A stretch of DNA of 64,000 nucleotides from Undaria pinnatifida. Its lineage: Eukaryota; Sar; Phaeophyceae; Laminariales; Alariaceae. The DNA lies in assembly GCA_012845835.1 (NCBI GenBank), contig JABAKD010000004.1:11323522-11387521 (forward strand), given 5' to 3'. Under the pieces are notes generated by a model that did no database searches, was not told where the DNA came from, and was given only the letters and a program-made list of their open reading frames with translations. Positions 31,725 through 42,357 of the stretch are shown one piece after another; the stretch's first letter is position 1, and each line of letters opens with the position of its first letter. The position numbers and the translations under genes are program-made.

Positions 31725-32722
31725 ACTGCTCAGAATCTATGGAGATGGTAGAGTAGGCCTATCAACATGATTGACGATCCCAATCTTGAATGTTCGAGTT
31801 GAGCCCACGTTGTCGGCTCCGTACACTATTAGTTGTCTTCTGGAGTGCCTGTTCAGAATGGCCTTCCTTCCGTCGGCGGAGAGAACGATAATCGATACTT
31901 GTTTCACGACTGCTTCCGAGGGCCCATCAACGACCGGTCGCCCAACCTTGATCGGTGTGGGCGACTCTCCCCCCTCTAGGCAAGGCTGTCGCCCGAAGAA
32001 AGCCTTCTCCTGGTTAGTAAAGATCAATAACTTCTGCTGTAGGTCCTCAACTGCAGACATGCTAATGTTAGTCTGACTAAAATCATCATTGCCCGCCTGT
32101 GCCCGTGTAGTAGCTGCCTCGGATTGCTTCGCTTGCACCTCATTCAAGACCATCGTTAATCCCTCCACAAGGCGTCCGGTGGGTAGTTCGTCGTTGCCTC
32201 GGGAATCTTGTTCCTCGGGTTGCGGTCGCCTTCTCTCCTCGTTTGTATGCGCTTGGGTTCGCCGACTTCTTAAGTGCGCCGGGCAGCAGCTAGCCGCTGC
32301 ATCACTTGACTCTCTGCGTAGATCTGTATGACCTGTTCTTCGTCTGTTGTCACATTAGGCAAAAGAGTAAAGTCCGTCCTGCTGACCTGTTGGGCTTCCT
32401 CGCAGTGCAATCATTTGTAACGTCACCACGCCATCGTATTGAAGTACCTCGTACACGGGGTTGCCTAGGTCATCGTGTGGTACAGCATATCAAGGTGGGA
32501 GCCGTCGATGGGCCCTCGGAAGCAGTCGTAAACAGGTATCCATTATCGTCATCTCCGCCGAAGAAAGGAAAGCCATTCGGAACATGCGTTCCCGAAGACA
32601 ACTGTAATAGTGTACAGAATTAACGTGGGCTCAACTGGAGCATATCCAAGATCAGGACCGGCGATCATATCAATAATTCCTCTCCACCATCTCCGTAGAC
32701 TATAAGCAGTCATACACATCAT
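31725..32722. repeat. Inverted duplication, ~220-bp arms and ~550-bp spacer
   Basis: 31725-31945 is the reverse complement of 32500-32722 with moderate divergence. Shared landmarks are GTTGATGGGCCCTCGGAAGC, TCTCCGCCGA, AGAAGACAACT and AACGTGGGCTCAACT. The left arm contains the C-terminal part of the minus-strand frame at 31737-32168. Confidence 0.8.
31737..32168 (-). pseudogene. 143-codon frame duplicated in inverted orientation
   Basis: The frame opens with a helical, Gln/Ala-rich region (VQAKQSEAATTRAQAG) and a Leu-rich helix, then a Gly/Pro segment, then a conserved stretch (DGPSEAVVKQVSIIVLSADG). That stretch recurs in the inverted arm at 32500-32640 with a frameshift and a changed reading frame. 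The layout is reminiscent of gag-type or capsid-like sequence of a retroelement, but nothing is diagnostic. At least one copy is decayed. A fragment of the same sequence at 16483-16552 suggests a dispersed family. Confidence 0.35.
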
Positions 32723-33476
32723 ACATCAGACGTGTGCACAGGCATAAACCAACACCGCCGGAGTCCACAAAAATACGCGTTTTCACTTTGTTACCCATCA
32801 CAAAATGGGGCTAAAAAGATTATTGGTCGGGGGTGGTTTTGCGGGAATTTACACAGAAAAAAACAAGGAAAGTCAAGAGAAGTGCATGCAGCCTGTGGCG
32901 ATGTAACCGATAGGGGCGTCAGTTTCTGTTTTTTTTTCTGTAGTCACTCCGGATCACTTGCGGTGGTGATCCCCGCGGTCGTTTGCTGCCAAAAAAAAGC
33001 AAGCTGTAGTGCCAGCTGGTTATTATGCTTTTTTGCGAGGTGAATCCGCAATTAAATGGTAGGCTACCCTTCGCGGAAGAGATCTCGAAATGGTGTCCTT
33101 GTTGTCCGTGAGGTACCCTATTATTAATAGTGTCACTCGTACGAGTCGCTCAAATCCACTAGTAGTGAAGAAAGGGGTAGCCCCCCTATCAAAGTCTTGA
33201 TCAGCAGGTACCTGGTGTACGTAAACAACGCAGAGAATAGAGACCAAACACGCCAAACGTGGAGAAAGAAACGCGCTGGTGTACGTACACAACGCAGAGA
33301 ATTGAGACCAAACATGCCAAAAGTGGGAGAAAGAAACGCGCGAAAAATACCTACAGCCGGGGGGAGGATACTAAACTATTTTATCGTACAAACAGGAAGC
33401 AGCCGAAAGGAAGAAATCCGTGAAAAACATCAACAGACGGGGGGGTGATGCGGAGATCTTTCAGTGAGCAAGCAAT
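32723..33476. other. No firm gene; 64-bp tandem pair inside
   Basis: Two 64-bp copies (33215-33278, 33279-33342) share ACAACGCAGAGAAT and GAGACCAAACA.GCCAAA. No recognised coding sequence. Confidence 0.6.
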
Positions 33477-33848
33477 TTTTGAGGTATCAGTGGGGTATTA
33501 GTCTGTTTGACCACTTGCAAAAGGTTAACTAATAGCATGCCCAAGCTAAGCCTTATAACACTTTCCCCCCCTGAAACGGCGGGATAGCAGGTCGGCCGGA
33601 TATACGGGTGGACCTGTCAATTATCCAAGCCGTTTCATTTCCTACGTATACCGGGGGAGAGTATTTTTCAAGTTCAACATGGGGAAAATCTGAAAAGTTT
33701 ATTATTGTGGATGATGGGGATCGAACCCACGACCCAAAAACCCATGGTCTGTCGACGACGCCATTTGTTAAGGTTTTATTGGGGCATTAGTCGTTTGACC
33801 ACTTGTAAAAGGTTAACCAGTAGCTTACCTAAACTAAGCCTTATAACA
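33477..33848 (-). mobile_element. Miniature LTR element (TRIM-like), copy 1
   Basis: Reverse-oriented relative to the copy at 38154-38567. Terminal direct repeats 33766-33848 (5' LTR) and 33477-33560 (3' LTR), about 83 bp, read TGTTATAAGGC inward on the minus strand. Two bases inside the 5' LTR is the primer-binding-like TGGCGTCGTCGACAGAC (33763-33747). Next to the 3' LTR is a polypurine tract (AGGGGGGGAAAG, minus strand, 33572-33561). A T-arm/B-box-like GTGGGTTCGATCCCCATC lies at 33730-33713. The 3' LTR end is eroded, and no target duplication is visible. No coding capacity. Confidence 0.8.
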
Positions 33849-34887
33849 CGATACCATAAGACCCCCAAAAGTTAAGTGAACCGAGGGCACCCGGACAGCC
33901 TTTTTCGACACCTCGCTTGAAAATGGTCAGAATAGAAAACTAACCGGTGCGATGAGATTGCAGGACGATTTAGAAGAAAACAAGTTTTTTTTCGTATTTT
34001 TTTCATTTGTTTATTGTTTGGTTTTATAGACCCCAACCTGTCCGGCGGCAGGGCGGGTATCTCTAAAGCCAAGTAGTCTAAATATGAAAAAATGGGGGGG
34101 GCTTGTTTTGTTCTAAATCGTTTTCCGATTACAGCGCTCCGGCTAGTTTTCTATTTTGAGCATTTTTTTGTGACGTGTACGCTATCATCCGAATCTCCGG
34201 ACACCCTGGAGTGCACAACAATTGAAAAGGAAAGAAAACGGAGTTGACAAAATGACAACGTCATCATAGCAATGTTCACGAGCGGCATATGTTATACAAA
34301 TAGGATAAACCTCCACTCCATATCATATTCCAGAAAATATCTGCAACAAAACTACACGTACGTCTACACAAAAAGAGGGGGGAAATATGACCCAGATAGG
34401 GAGGGGGAGAGGGGAGGAACGGGGGGTTGGAGAAATACGTACTAAATGCTGCTGTAACTTTCGGTAATACAATCCTTTTCTCCGCCCCACTACATGCCAC
34501 GGGTTTAAACACATGAAAAGTATCATATATCACTGCAACATGTGTCGCGTTTAACCCCCCACTACTTCGTCCACACCAAATAATTCAATAAGCAGGCTCA
34601 TCAAATATGCCAAACCTTCTTGTCAACTTTTATTTCAAGGTTTCAACCCTAGCCACGCGAAGTAATTATTTTCAACCAACACACTGTAGCAAAATACTGA
34701 ATACACCCATAGTCAAACTATGAACTGAAACTGTATTATAAGTGTATTATGACACCACTACAACCCATAGCTGTCAAGGTTGTTTACTGCATGTTTATCT
34801 CCGGGGATAAATATGCATTTAACCATACTTGACAAAACCCGCGAGGGGCAACGTTGAAATTCCCAAAATTTTCTCGCAACTTCGTTC
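33849..34887. other. No recognisable gene
   Basis: Mostly AT-leaning unique sequence with short frames. Nothing matches the repeats found elsewhere in the window. Confidence 0.4.
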
Positions 34888-35301
34888 TCAGCCCCCCGAA
34901 GCAGTTTTCTCGGCGTAAATCAATATGTTTTGCGGATATGCACAACAGGCCAACCCCCGCCAACCACTGCAAACTCCACTGCAAACTAATACATATATAT
35001 ATATATATTTGAAAACACCACTCTGAAACAACACGATAACGGAGTCTAGAACATCAACCAAAACATACACGTGTAGCACGATAACGAAGTCTAGAACATC
35101 ACCCAAAACATACACGTATAGCAAAAACCACGCTAACAGAAATAATACGTGTTCAAAACCACCACTCTGGAACAACACGATAACCAAGCCTAGAACATCA
35201 ACTAAAACAACCACGCAAACACAGAATAATATGTATCCGAAAACACCACTCTGAAACAACACGATAAAGAATTCTAGAACATCAACCAAGAATGCCCACA
35301 C
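34888..35301 (-). CDS. Hydrophobic repeat frame over a minisatellite (uncertain)
   Basis: The minus-strand frame repeats VLVDVLDSVIVLFQSGVF-like segments four times, each long enough to span a membrane. The underlying DNA repeat (CACGATAAC.AAGTCTAGAACATC) recurs at 35032, 35077, 35176 and 35260. All spacings (45, 99, 84) are multiples of three, so the frame survives the irregular periods. This is compatible with coding selection but also with chance in a low-GC minisatellite. No start context or splice support. Confidence 0.25.
   Translation of the reverse strand: MWAFLVDVLEFFIVLFQSGVFGYILFCVCVVVLVDVLGLVIVLFQSGGFEHVLFLLAWFLLYVYVLGDVLDFVIVLHVYVLVDVLDSVIVLFQSGVFKYIYIYVLVCSGVCSGWRGLACCAYPQNILIYAEKTASGG
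35011..35300. repeat. Irregular minisatellite
   Basis: Four copies of CACGATAAC.AAGTCTAGAACATC, plus the flanking block AAAACACCACTCTGAAACAA at 35012 and 35239. An (AT)n run lies just upstream at 34990-35008. Confidence 0.85.
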
Positions 35302-35984
35302 ACTAAAACCACATACACGTCTACATACGAAACCCAGTCAAAAGATGTAACCGATGTACCCTGGATTCCAAATTGAGGTCCCTATGACTCAGAAACATCG
35401 CATAGTCTACATATAACCTTTGCACACACCTAAAACACGTCAAACCTTCTCGTTGCCAAATAACAGGTTTATCAAGAACGCAAGAACAAACATAACTAAA
35501 AAAGACGAGGTAATCGTACCAGCGCCCATCATTATAGCATTCGCCCACCACATCACCTCCATTGCAATTATTTTTGGGCATCAGCGAACTGGGTCCAACG
35601 CATGCCTGTGGTGTTTTAGGTGTAGTGAGGAGCGGTAGTAAAAATGAAGTGCGCTGCTCGATAACCTGTTCCTGACCGTCGGTATACTGAACAATCTTCG
35701 GGCCGCGTCTCCTCTGTATCAGGTGTGTGCGGAATTTATTTGTCGTTTTCAAGTAAGCGGTTGCGTTGACGTATACTGCTTGGCTTGATGTAATGGAAAT
35801 GACCACCACTCAGCGATCACCTACTACACGCTATGGCATGTTTTCATTAGCACCACTAACTAGAGCACCAGACATGGACGCGACATCTACAGGATCACAA
35901 CATCTTCGACGACAGTGGGGAGAAAACAGGGCGTATAATCGTACACTAGATAATAGCAATGTCAAAAAGAAGTACAGACAGTTA
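35301..35984. other. No firm gene; exon-like minus-strand stretch
   Basis: On the minus strand, an acceptor-like CTAAAACACCACAG near 35610 precedes ACVGPSSLMPKNNCNGGDVV and a polar region. Just upstream in the same strand a second open piece (KFRTHLIQRRRGPKIVQYTD) ends at CAG/GTTATC. The two share one frame (35809-35321, 162 codons). No known domain; evidence is too weak to call a gene. Confidence 0.3.
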
Positions 35985-36640
35985 TGTTAACACTGCGGTA
36001 GACCACACTACCAACCTATTACGCAGGGTACTTCGTGCCTCCGGCCGTTTGCATGATCGCCTGACAACCTCTACCAAACGCAGTAGCACATGCCTAACAA
36101 AGTAAAGTCACCCTCGTGCTCAATAGTGGTGACGTCGCATGCCCACGTCGCCCCGCTTGGTGTGCTTGTAAGATGTATCTCTGTCTTAGCGTTGGCGACC
36201 TCAGAGCCCCACATCGGCACGGCATAAATCATAGGCGTAAAATCGTATATGTGAGACAATAATAACGTGAAAAGGAGGTACAGACAGAGATATATATATA
36301 CATGTTAAAATTGCGGTAAACCGCACTACTAACAAATTATTACGTAAGGTATTCCGTACATACCGTCTGCATGATCGCCTCCCAACTTATGCCGAGCCAC
36401 GTATGACTAACGAAGTAACGTAATTGAGCGCGTGTACACTAAGCGTTCCTTTCAAAACAATAACGATTCGCATCTCTCGCTGTCGTTCTCAATGGCGGTG
36501 ACATTGCATGACCACATCATCTCGCCCGTTGTATTTGGCAATATGCATCTCTTATAATTAGCGATGTCAGAAAATAATGGTAACTACATGATTGTACCTA
36601 TCGATTGAAACATTCTATCTTTCGATCTATGTACAAAAAC
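35985..36640 (+). repeat. Family D repeat, two diverged tandem halves
   Basis: Halves start near GTTAACACTGCGGTAGACCA (35987) and GTTAAAATTGCGGTAAACCG (36304). Both continue through ACTACYAACM, ATTACG.AGGTA, TGCATGATCGCCT and CAATGGCGGTGACATTGCAT-like sequence. The block recurs at 39050-39870, where each copy leads into a family E poly-C region. Confidence 0.75.
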
Positions 36641-36719
36641 AAATTATGAAGCTTTTAACACGTTGTTCACTACACCTAACAACTGGGTTGCATTCTACAT
36701 GTAACACCAAACCTTCTAG

Positions 36720-38075
36720 AATAATAAACATTACCAGACGGGTGATATAAAGGGGTGTCTCCGTGCTGCAACGGTCACATTCGTCCCCTGTAGGGGTTTG
36801 TAGTTTCTGCGCACATATTTGAATGCCCCCCTCCCCCCCCCCCCCGATCCCTCTTGTTTAAACGCCCCACCTGAAATCAAAATCTACCAGAGTAGTAAAC
36901 ACTAACAGCCAGCTGATATCATCTCATTATCCATCTACCCATCCATGCCGTAGCTCCAACTAATCTCCGCCCTCCGCCCTCCCCCCCCCCCTTTTTGTTC
37001 CCCGCCCAGTTCGTTCAAACGCCCCACTTACAATCGCAATCGGCCAGAGTAATATACACTTCTAAGCTATTGATATTACGTCATTATTTTTCTAGCCATC
37101 CATGACGTAGCTTTCATTCATCCCCCCTCCCCCCCTCCAACGCCCTCTCCTTCCCCACACCCCGCACGATCGCCTAGACCCAGCACCGCGCGTATAGCAA
37201 GCCCCTACATATATGATTAATACGCGCGATCGGAGGATCACACAAAATGTTGCGAAGATCAGTGTCGACCAAATTCTTGATCTCATAGCTGGAGTATATT
37301 TACATATTATTTGTGACCTAAACCTCTTGAAAACCCTTCCCCCTCCCCCCCCCCCCCCCCTTTTTTTTTCTTCCCTCGCCTTTTCTTGCCACCTAATATG
37401 TAAATCCACCAGAGTAATAAACATTTCCACGCCCTGGATATCGCCTCGTTATCGTTTTAGAGCCGCCCATGCCGCTGCTGCATTTTCCACCAACCCCCGC
37501 CCCCAACGCCCCCTCCTTCCCCACCACCCGCACCATCGCCTAGACATAGCACCGCGCGTATGGCAAACCCTTACAGCTATGCGATGTGAGCCCTCCCCCC
37601 CCGCCCCCCGCCCCCCCCGCCACATCCCCCCCCCCCCCCGCCACAGGAAGGATTTATAGCTTACACGCACAACTTGAGCTGCCCCACCCGTCCCCTCCCC
37701 CCTGTCCTCCGCTCCCCCCCCTCCTCCCCTCCCGCCCCCCTTTTGATCAAAATCAGGCCCCCACGTTCTTGAAAACTCCTCCCTCCCCTCACCGGTTATT
37801 CGACTTACAGGATTCACTTGATAAACTGATGCATTTCTTTCCACAGCTGTCAGTTTTTGTCCCCCTCAGAAACGGGTTTTGTAGTTTCCGCGCACAGAGT
37901 GGCTAACATCACCCTATTGACCCTGATAGCTACACTGTATTTGCAAGGGCAGTCGCCGAGCTACATCCTTAATTAGGACACAAAACCCGTAATACGCGCG
38001 ATCGGAGTGTCACACACAGCTTGCAAAGATGAGTTTTGACAAAATATTCGATCTCACAGCTTGAGTGTATTTCAA
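36720..38075 (-). repeat. Family E, nested/partial copy with poly-C modules
   Basis: Contains two module B copies in the same (reverse) orientation, at 37215-37300 and 37985-38070, and repeating modules TCGCCTAGAC.TAGCACCGCG, CGCCCCACYT.AAATC and ATATCACCTCATTATC separated by C runs. The rightmost part carries the complete arm (TTTTGATCAAAATCAGGCCC to CGATCTCACAGCTTG). Two right ends in one direction suggest nesting or internal duplication. Apparent Pro-rich frames are artefacts of the C runs. Confidence 0.7.
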
Positions 38076-38153
38076 TTTGTATAATATAAATGAATCTGGG
38101 GCGTTTAGTAGACGTGCATACGTCAGGTAAGAAGTACGACTACTACTGCCGAT

Positions 38154-38567
38154 TATTACAAGGCTTAGTTTGGGTAAGCTATTATTGGTTAACCTTTTGT
38201 AAAGTGGTCAAACGGACTAGTACCCCACTAATTCCTTGACAAATGGCGTCGTCGACAGACCATGGGTGTTTTGGGTCGTAGGTTCAAATCTCACATCCCT
38301 CTATACTAATAATAAACCTTCTCAGACTTGTCCCATGTCGAACTTGAAAAAAACTCTCCCCCGTACACCCAGGAAATGAAACGGCTTGGATAATTGGCGG
38401 GTCCGCCCGTATATCCGGCCGACCTGGTATCCCGCCGACATGCATCCCGCCGACCTGCTGTCCCACGTTTCAGGGGGGGAGAGTGTTATAAGGCTTAGTT
38501 TGGGTAAGCTGTTGGTTAACATATTGCAAGTGGTCAAACGGACTAGTACCCCACCAATTCCTTGACA
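38154..38567 (+). mobile_element. Miniature LTR element (TRIM-like), copy 2
   Basis: 5' LTR 38154-38241 and 3' LTR 38484-38567 are about 90% alike, with the 3' copy starting TGTTATAAGGC and ending TTGACA (canonical TG...CA; the 5' copy starts TA). Two bases after the 5' LTR comes TGGCGTCGTCGACAGACC (38244-38261), the position and TGG start of a primer-binding site. A 12-purine tract AGGGGGGGAGAG (38472-38483) abuts the 3' LTR. CGAT flanks both sides (38150-38153, 38568-38571), a plausible target duplication that could extend further. Total about 414 bp, no coding capacity. An internal GTAGGTTCAAATCTCAC resembles a tRNA T-arm. Confidence 0.85.
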
Positions 38568-38814
38568 CGATTATACTAGCCGGGTCAATCAGTACATTAC
38601 TACACTGACTGGCAGTGGATTCTAGTAGTGCCGGCCAGTACATACACTGAGCCAGTGCCCTGCCCTACAAAATGGAGGTGCCGCCCCTACCTACCGTAAT
38701 CTTGCTTATTTTTTCCAATTTTCGTCCACGTATATCTTTCCTCAATCATCACTTTTGCTCTCAAATACAACATTTTTTGAAAATAGTTATAATGTTTTTT
38801 CACAGTCGGCGACA

Positions 38815-39030
38815 TTATGGACACAGGTCATGGGCGTGGTCACAGGCTGGCGTCTTCCCTGCTTCCCTCTGGTTTTTCGTTTTGTTTTGATCGCGCATGG
38901 CGTTCAGCATTCCCATTGTCCACTTAATTTTCGGTTTGTTACTCATACTTGCGCGGAATTCCGCACACTCATCACGCTCTCGTCTCGCGCTTCTTCCGCT
39001 TGTTGTCGATTTGCAAGGCCTCTGTTGTGA
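38815..39030 (-). repeat. SINE family 1, diverged copy
   Basis: Reverse-oriented. Shares GTGGTCACAGG (complement of the family's CCTGTGACCAC), TTTTGATCGCGCATGGCGTT, CAGCATTCCCATTG and CACGCTCTCG with the copies at 41981-42290 and 61340-61635. The tRNA-like head is absent or unrecognisable. Confidence 0.65.
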
Positions 39031-39049
39031 AAAAGAAATACATACATAG

Positions 39050-39870
39050 ACTAGACTATGTGTTAACACCGTGGTAAACCACACGACCAACCTATTACGC
39101 AGGGTATTTCGTGCCTCCATCCGCTTACACGATTGCCTGACAACCTCTACTATACATACCAAACGCAGTAGCATATGGCTAACGAAGTAAAGTCACCCTC
39201 GCGTTCAATAGTGGTGACATTACCTGCCTACGTGAGACAACCTCTATCAAACGCAGTAGCATATGGCTAACAAAGTAAAGTCGCCATCGCGTTCAATAGT
39301 GGTGACATCGCATGCCCACCTCGCCTGCTGTATTTGTAAGATGTATCTCTGGCTTAGAATTGGCGCCCTCAGAGCCCCACATCAGCACGGTAAAAGGCAT
39401 GGGCGTGAAATCGTACATTTGAGACAATAATAACTTGAAAAAAAAGCACAGACAGAAAAATATGTTAAAATTGCGGTAAACCACACTACCAACCCATTAC
39501 GTACGGTATTTCGTACATACCGTCTGCATGATCGCCTCCCAACCTATGCCAAGCGAAGTATGACTAACGAGGTAACGTAATCGAGCGCGTGTACAACAAG
39601 CGTTCCTTTCAAAACACTAAGATTCGCATTTTTCCCTCTCGTGCCCAATGGCGGTGACATTGAATGACCACATCACCTCGCCTGTTGTATTTGGCAGCAG
39701 ATATCTCTTTCTTATACCACATCACCTCGCCTGTTGTATTTGGCAATATGCGTACCTCTTTCTTTGCATTAGCGATGTCAGAAAATAATGGTAACTACAA
39801 ATATTCTACCTTCCGATCCATGTACAATAACAAATTATGAAGATTTAACACGTTGTTTACAACACCTAAA
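39050..39870 (+). repeat. Family D repeat, second block
   Basis: Aligns with 35985-36640, including CATGCCCACSTCGCC, TTGTAAGATGTATCTCTG and AGCGATGTCAGAAAATAATGG. It has two extra local duplications (CTCTACCAAACGCAGTAGCA-like at about 39140 and 39245; ACATCACCTCGCCTGTTGTA twice near 39670-39735). Confidence 0.75.
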
Positions 39871-41350
39871 CACTGCGTTGGATACAGTATCCAACCTTCT
39901 AGAATAGTAAACACTACAGGGCAGATGATATAAAGGAATGTTTTCTTGCTACAACCGTCAGATTTGTCCCCTTTGAGGATTTATAGTTTCGGCGCACACA
40001 TATTGAAATGTCTTGCCCCCCCCCCCCCTCCCCCCCTCCCCCGATCGCTCTTGTTCAAACGCCCCACCCCTTTCCCCCCCCCCTTCCCCGATCCCTCCTC
40101 CCCCCCCCCTTTATTTCTTTTTATTCTTTTCTACCCAGTTTGTTCGAACGCCCCACTTACGATCAAAATCGGCCAGAGTAATAAAGACCTCTACGCAGTT
40201 GATATCACGTAATTATATTTCTAACCATCCTGACGTCATTTTCATTTCATCCCCCCCCTTCAACGCCCCCTCACTTCCCACCACCCGCACGATCGCCTAG
40301 ACCTAGCACCACGCATATGACAAGCTCCTGCATATCTTTGATCTCACAGCCGGAGTGTATTTGAAAATTATATGTGCCCTAAACCTCTTAAAAACCCTTC
40401 TCCCCCCCCCCCCCGCTCTCCCCTACTCAAACGCCCCACCTAATAATATTGAAATCCGCCAGAGTAATGACCATTTCCACGCACTGAATATCACCTCAGT
40501 ATCTTTCTAGAGCCACCCATGCCGCTGCTCCCCCCCCCCCCCCCCCCCCCCCCGCGTGCCCCCAACGCTCCCTTCTTCCCCACCACCCGCACCATCACCT
40601 AGACCTAGCACCACACGTATAGCAAACCCCTACATCTATGCCACCTAAAGCCCATCTCCCCCCCCCACCTGCCCCCCTCCTCCACCCCCCACCTCCCCAC
40701 CCCCCTACCCCCACCCTTTCGAACACTCCGCCCTCTACTCACTGGTTGTACGACTTACAGGATGTACATGATAAACTGGTGCATTCTTTCCGAAACCGTC
40801 ACATTTATCCCGTTAAAAGAATGTATAGTTTTCACGCACAGATTGAGCTGCCCCACCCGCCCCGCCCGCGCCCCAACCCCCCCGATGATAAACTGGTGCA
40901 TTCTCCAAAACCGTCAGATTCACCCCCCTTGAAGGATTTATAGTCTCCACGCACAGATTGAGCTGCCTCGCCTGCCGCCCCCCCACCCCCCCTCCTAACC
41001 CCGCTCCCTTTTGATCAAAACCAGGCCCCCACGTCGTTCAAAACTCCGCCCTCCCCTCACCGGTTATTCGACTTGCAAGAGTCACTTGATAGACAGATGC
41101 GTTTCCTTCCACAGCTGTCAGATTTTGTCACCCTCAGAAACTGGTTTTATAGTTTCCGCGCACAGACTGACTAACATCACCCTGTTGACCTTGATAGGTA
41201 CACTGCAGTTGCAAGGGTAGTCGACCTATATCCTTAGTCTAATGAGGACACACAACCCGTAATACGCGCGATCGGAGTATCACACACAGCTTGCAAAGAT
41301 GAGTTTCAACAAAATATTCGATCTCACAGCTGAAGTGTACTTTCATTTTT
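39871..41350 (-). repeat. Family E copy with right arm and long C runs
   Basis: Modules as in 36720-38075, including a 24-C run at 40530-40553. The complete right arm is at about 40990-41345 (CACCGGTTATTCGACTTGCA to CGATCTCACAGCTGAAG). No left arm in opposite orientation lies nearby, so the left end is lost or replaced by family D. Confidence 0.75.
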
Positions 41351-41499
41351 TATAATATCAATACGAGAAATAGTTACGCGGGTGACTATTGGACGACCAG
41401 GGACGCCGGCAATCTGTTGGCTAACATCTTGCATTATGATTATGTATGTTGTCTTCACATTAAATAACACCACTGTTTATGTTCTTTCTAGCAAACGGC

Positions 41500-41640
41500 T
41501 TCATCCCCATGATCCCCATCATCCCCATCATCATCATCATCATCATCATTATCATCGTCATCATCATCATCATCATCATCATCATCAGCATTACCATCAT
41601 CATCATCATTATCATCATCACCATCATCATCATCATCAAT
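41500..41640. repeat. (CAT)n microsatellite
   Basis: About 140 bp of CAT/CAC/CGT triplets. The long frame that starts here (to 42483) is an artefact of the microsatellite and family SINE 1. Confidence 0.95.
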
Positions 41641-41980
41641 ACACCAACACACAGCAGTGCCCGTGCTGATCCTTCAGCACGCGAGGAGCGAGATACAAAT
41701 TATTATGTGGTCGTGCTGCTGAGAAAGTGTACACCAGACAATCACCACAGAACAAATCAAGGGAAAGAAAGTGAAATAGTAGCGTACCGGATAAGAAAAC
41801 ACGATAAAACAAGCCAGAGCATACCTCGTAAAAGGAAGAAAAAAGAAGAAAAAGAAAATGCACAAACGACGAGGGTTGTGAAGAATGTCAAGCAACAAGA
41901 TAAGAACGGCCGCAACAGGAACAAGATACATGTATGCGCTTGGCACGTAAATTCATGGCATCTACATTTTTTTTGTTTTT
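41641..41980. other. No recognisable gene
   Basis: Purine-rich spacer between the (CAT)n tract and the SINE copy; nothing recognised. Confidence 0.4.
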
Positions 41981-42290
41981 TTCCAGCACACTTTCACTTT
42001 CCAGCTTCTGGACAAGCCGTGGTCACAGGTGTCATCCCTTCTCCTCCCCGGTTCTTGCCTTCAATTTCTATCGCGCATAGGGTTCAGCAATCCCACTGCT
42101 TGTCGATTGTTCATCGAATGTTGCTAACTCACGCTCTCGCGCTTTCCGCAAGTCAATTTGTGCACAAGAAAAAGTCCCAACGAATTTATACGAGTATGCA
42201 CTCGGCGGGGCTCGAACTCACGCAACTGACCTATACCAGGCTCGAGGATAACCTGATACGCCACCGGGGCGACCGGTTGTCAAATGGTTG
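41981..42290 (-). mobile_element. SINE family 1, near-complete copy with tRNA-derived head
   Basis: On the minus strand the head reads CCCCGGTGGCGTATCAGGTT (A-box region). About 40 bases on comes GTGAGTTCGAGCCCCG (B-box region), then the shared body (CGAGAGCGTGAG, GCAGTGGGATTGCTGAACCC, TATGCGCGATA) and the tail CCTGTGACCACGGCTTGTCC. The spacing of the boxes fits an RNA polymerase III promoter inherited from a tRNA. The same head is present at 61340-61635, so the family is mobile. It encodes no protein. Confidence 0.75.
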
Positions 42291-42357
42291 TACTTGGTGG
42301 CGATTGAAATGCTCTATCTTGCATCCATGTACAATAACACGCTACGAAGCTAAAATA

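Noticed and set aside
33713-33730. tRNA gene
   Set aside because: T-arm-like sequence only; no acceptor or D arm can be paired. It lies inside the miniature LTR element.
37092-37906. Pro- and Gly-rich frames over family E
   Set aside because: Homopolymer C/G runs create open frames on both strands; runs of this kind drift in length, so frames cannot be stable.
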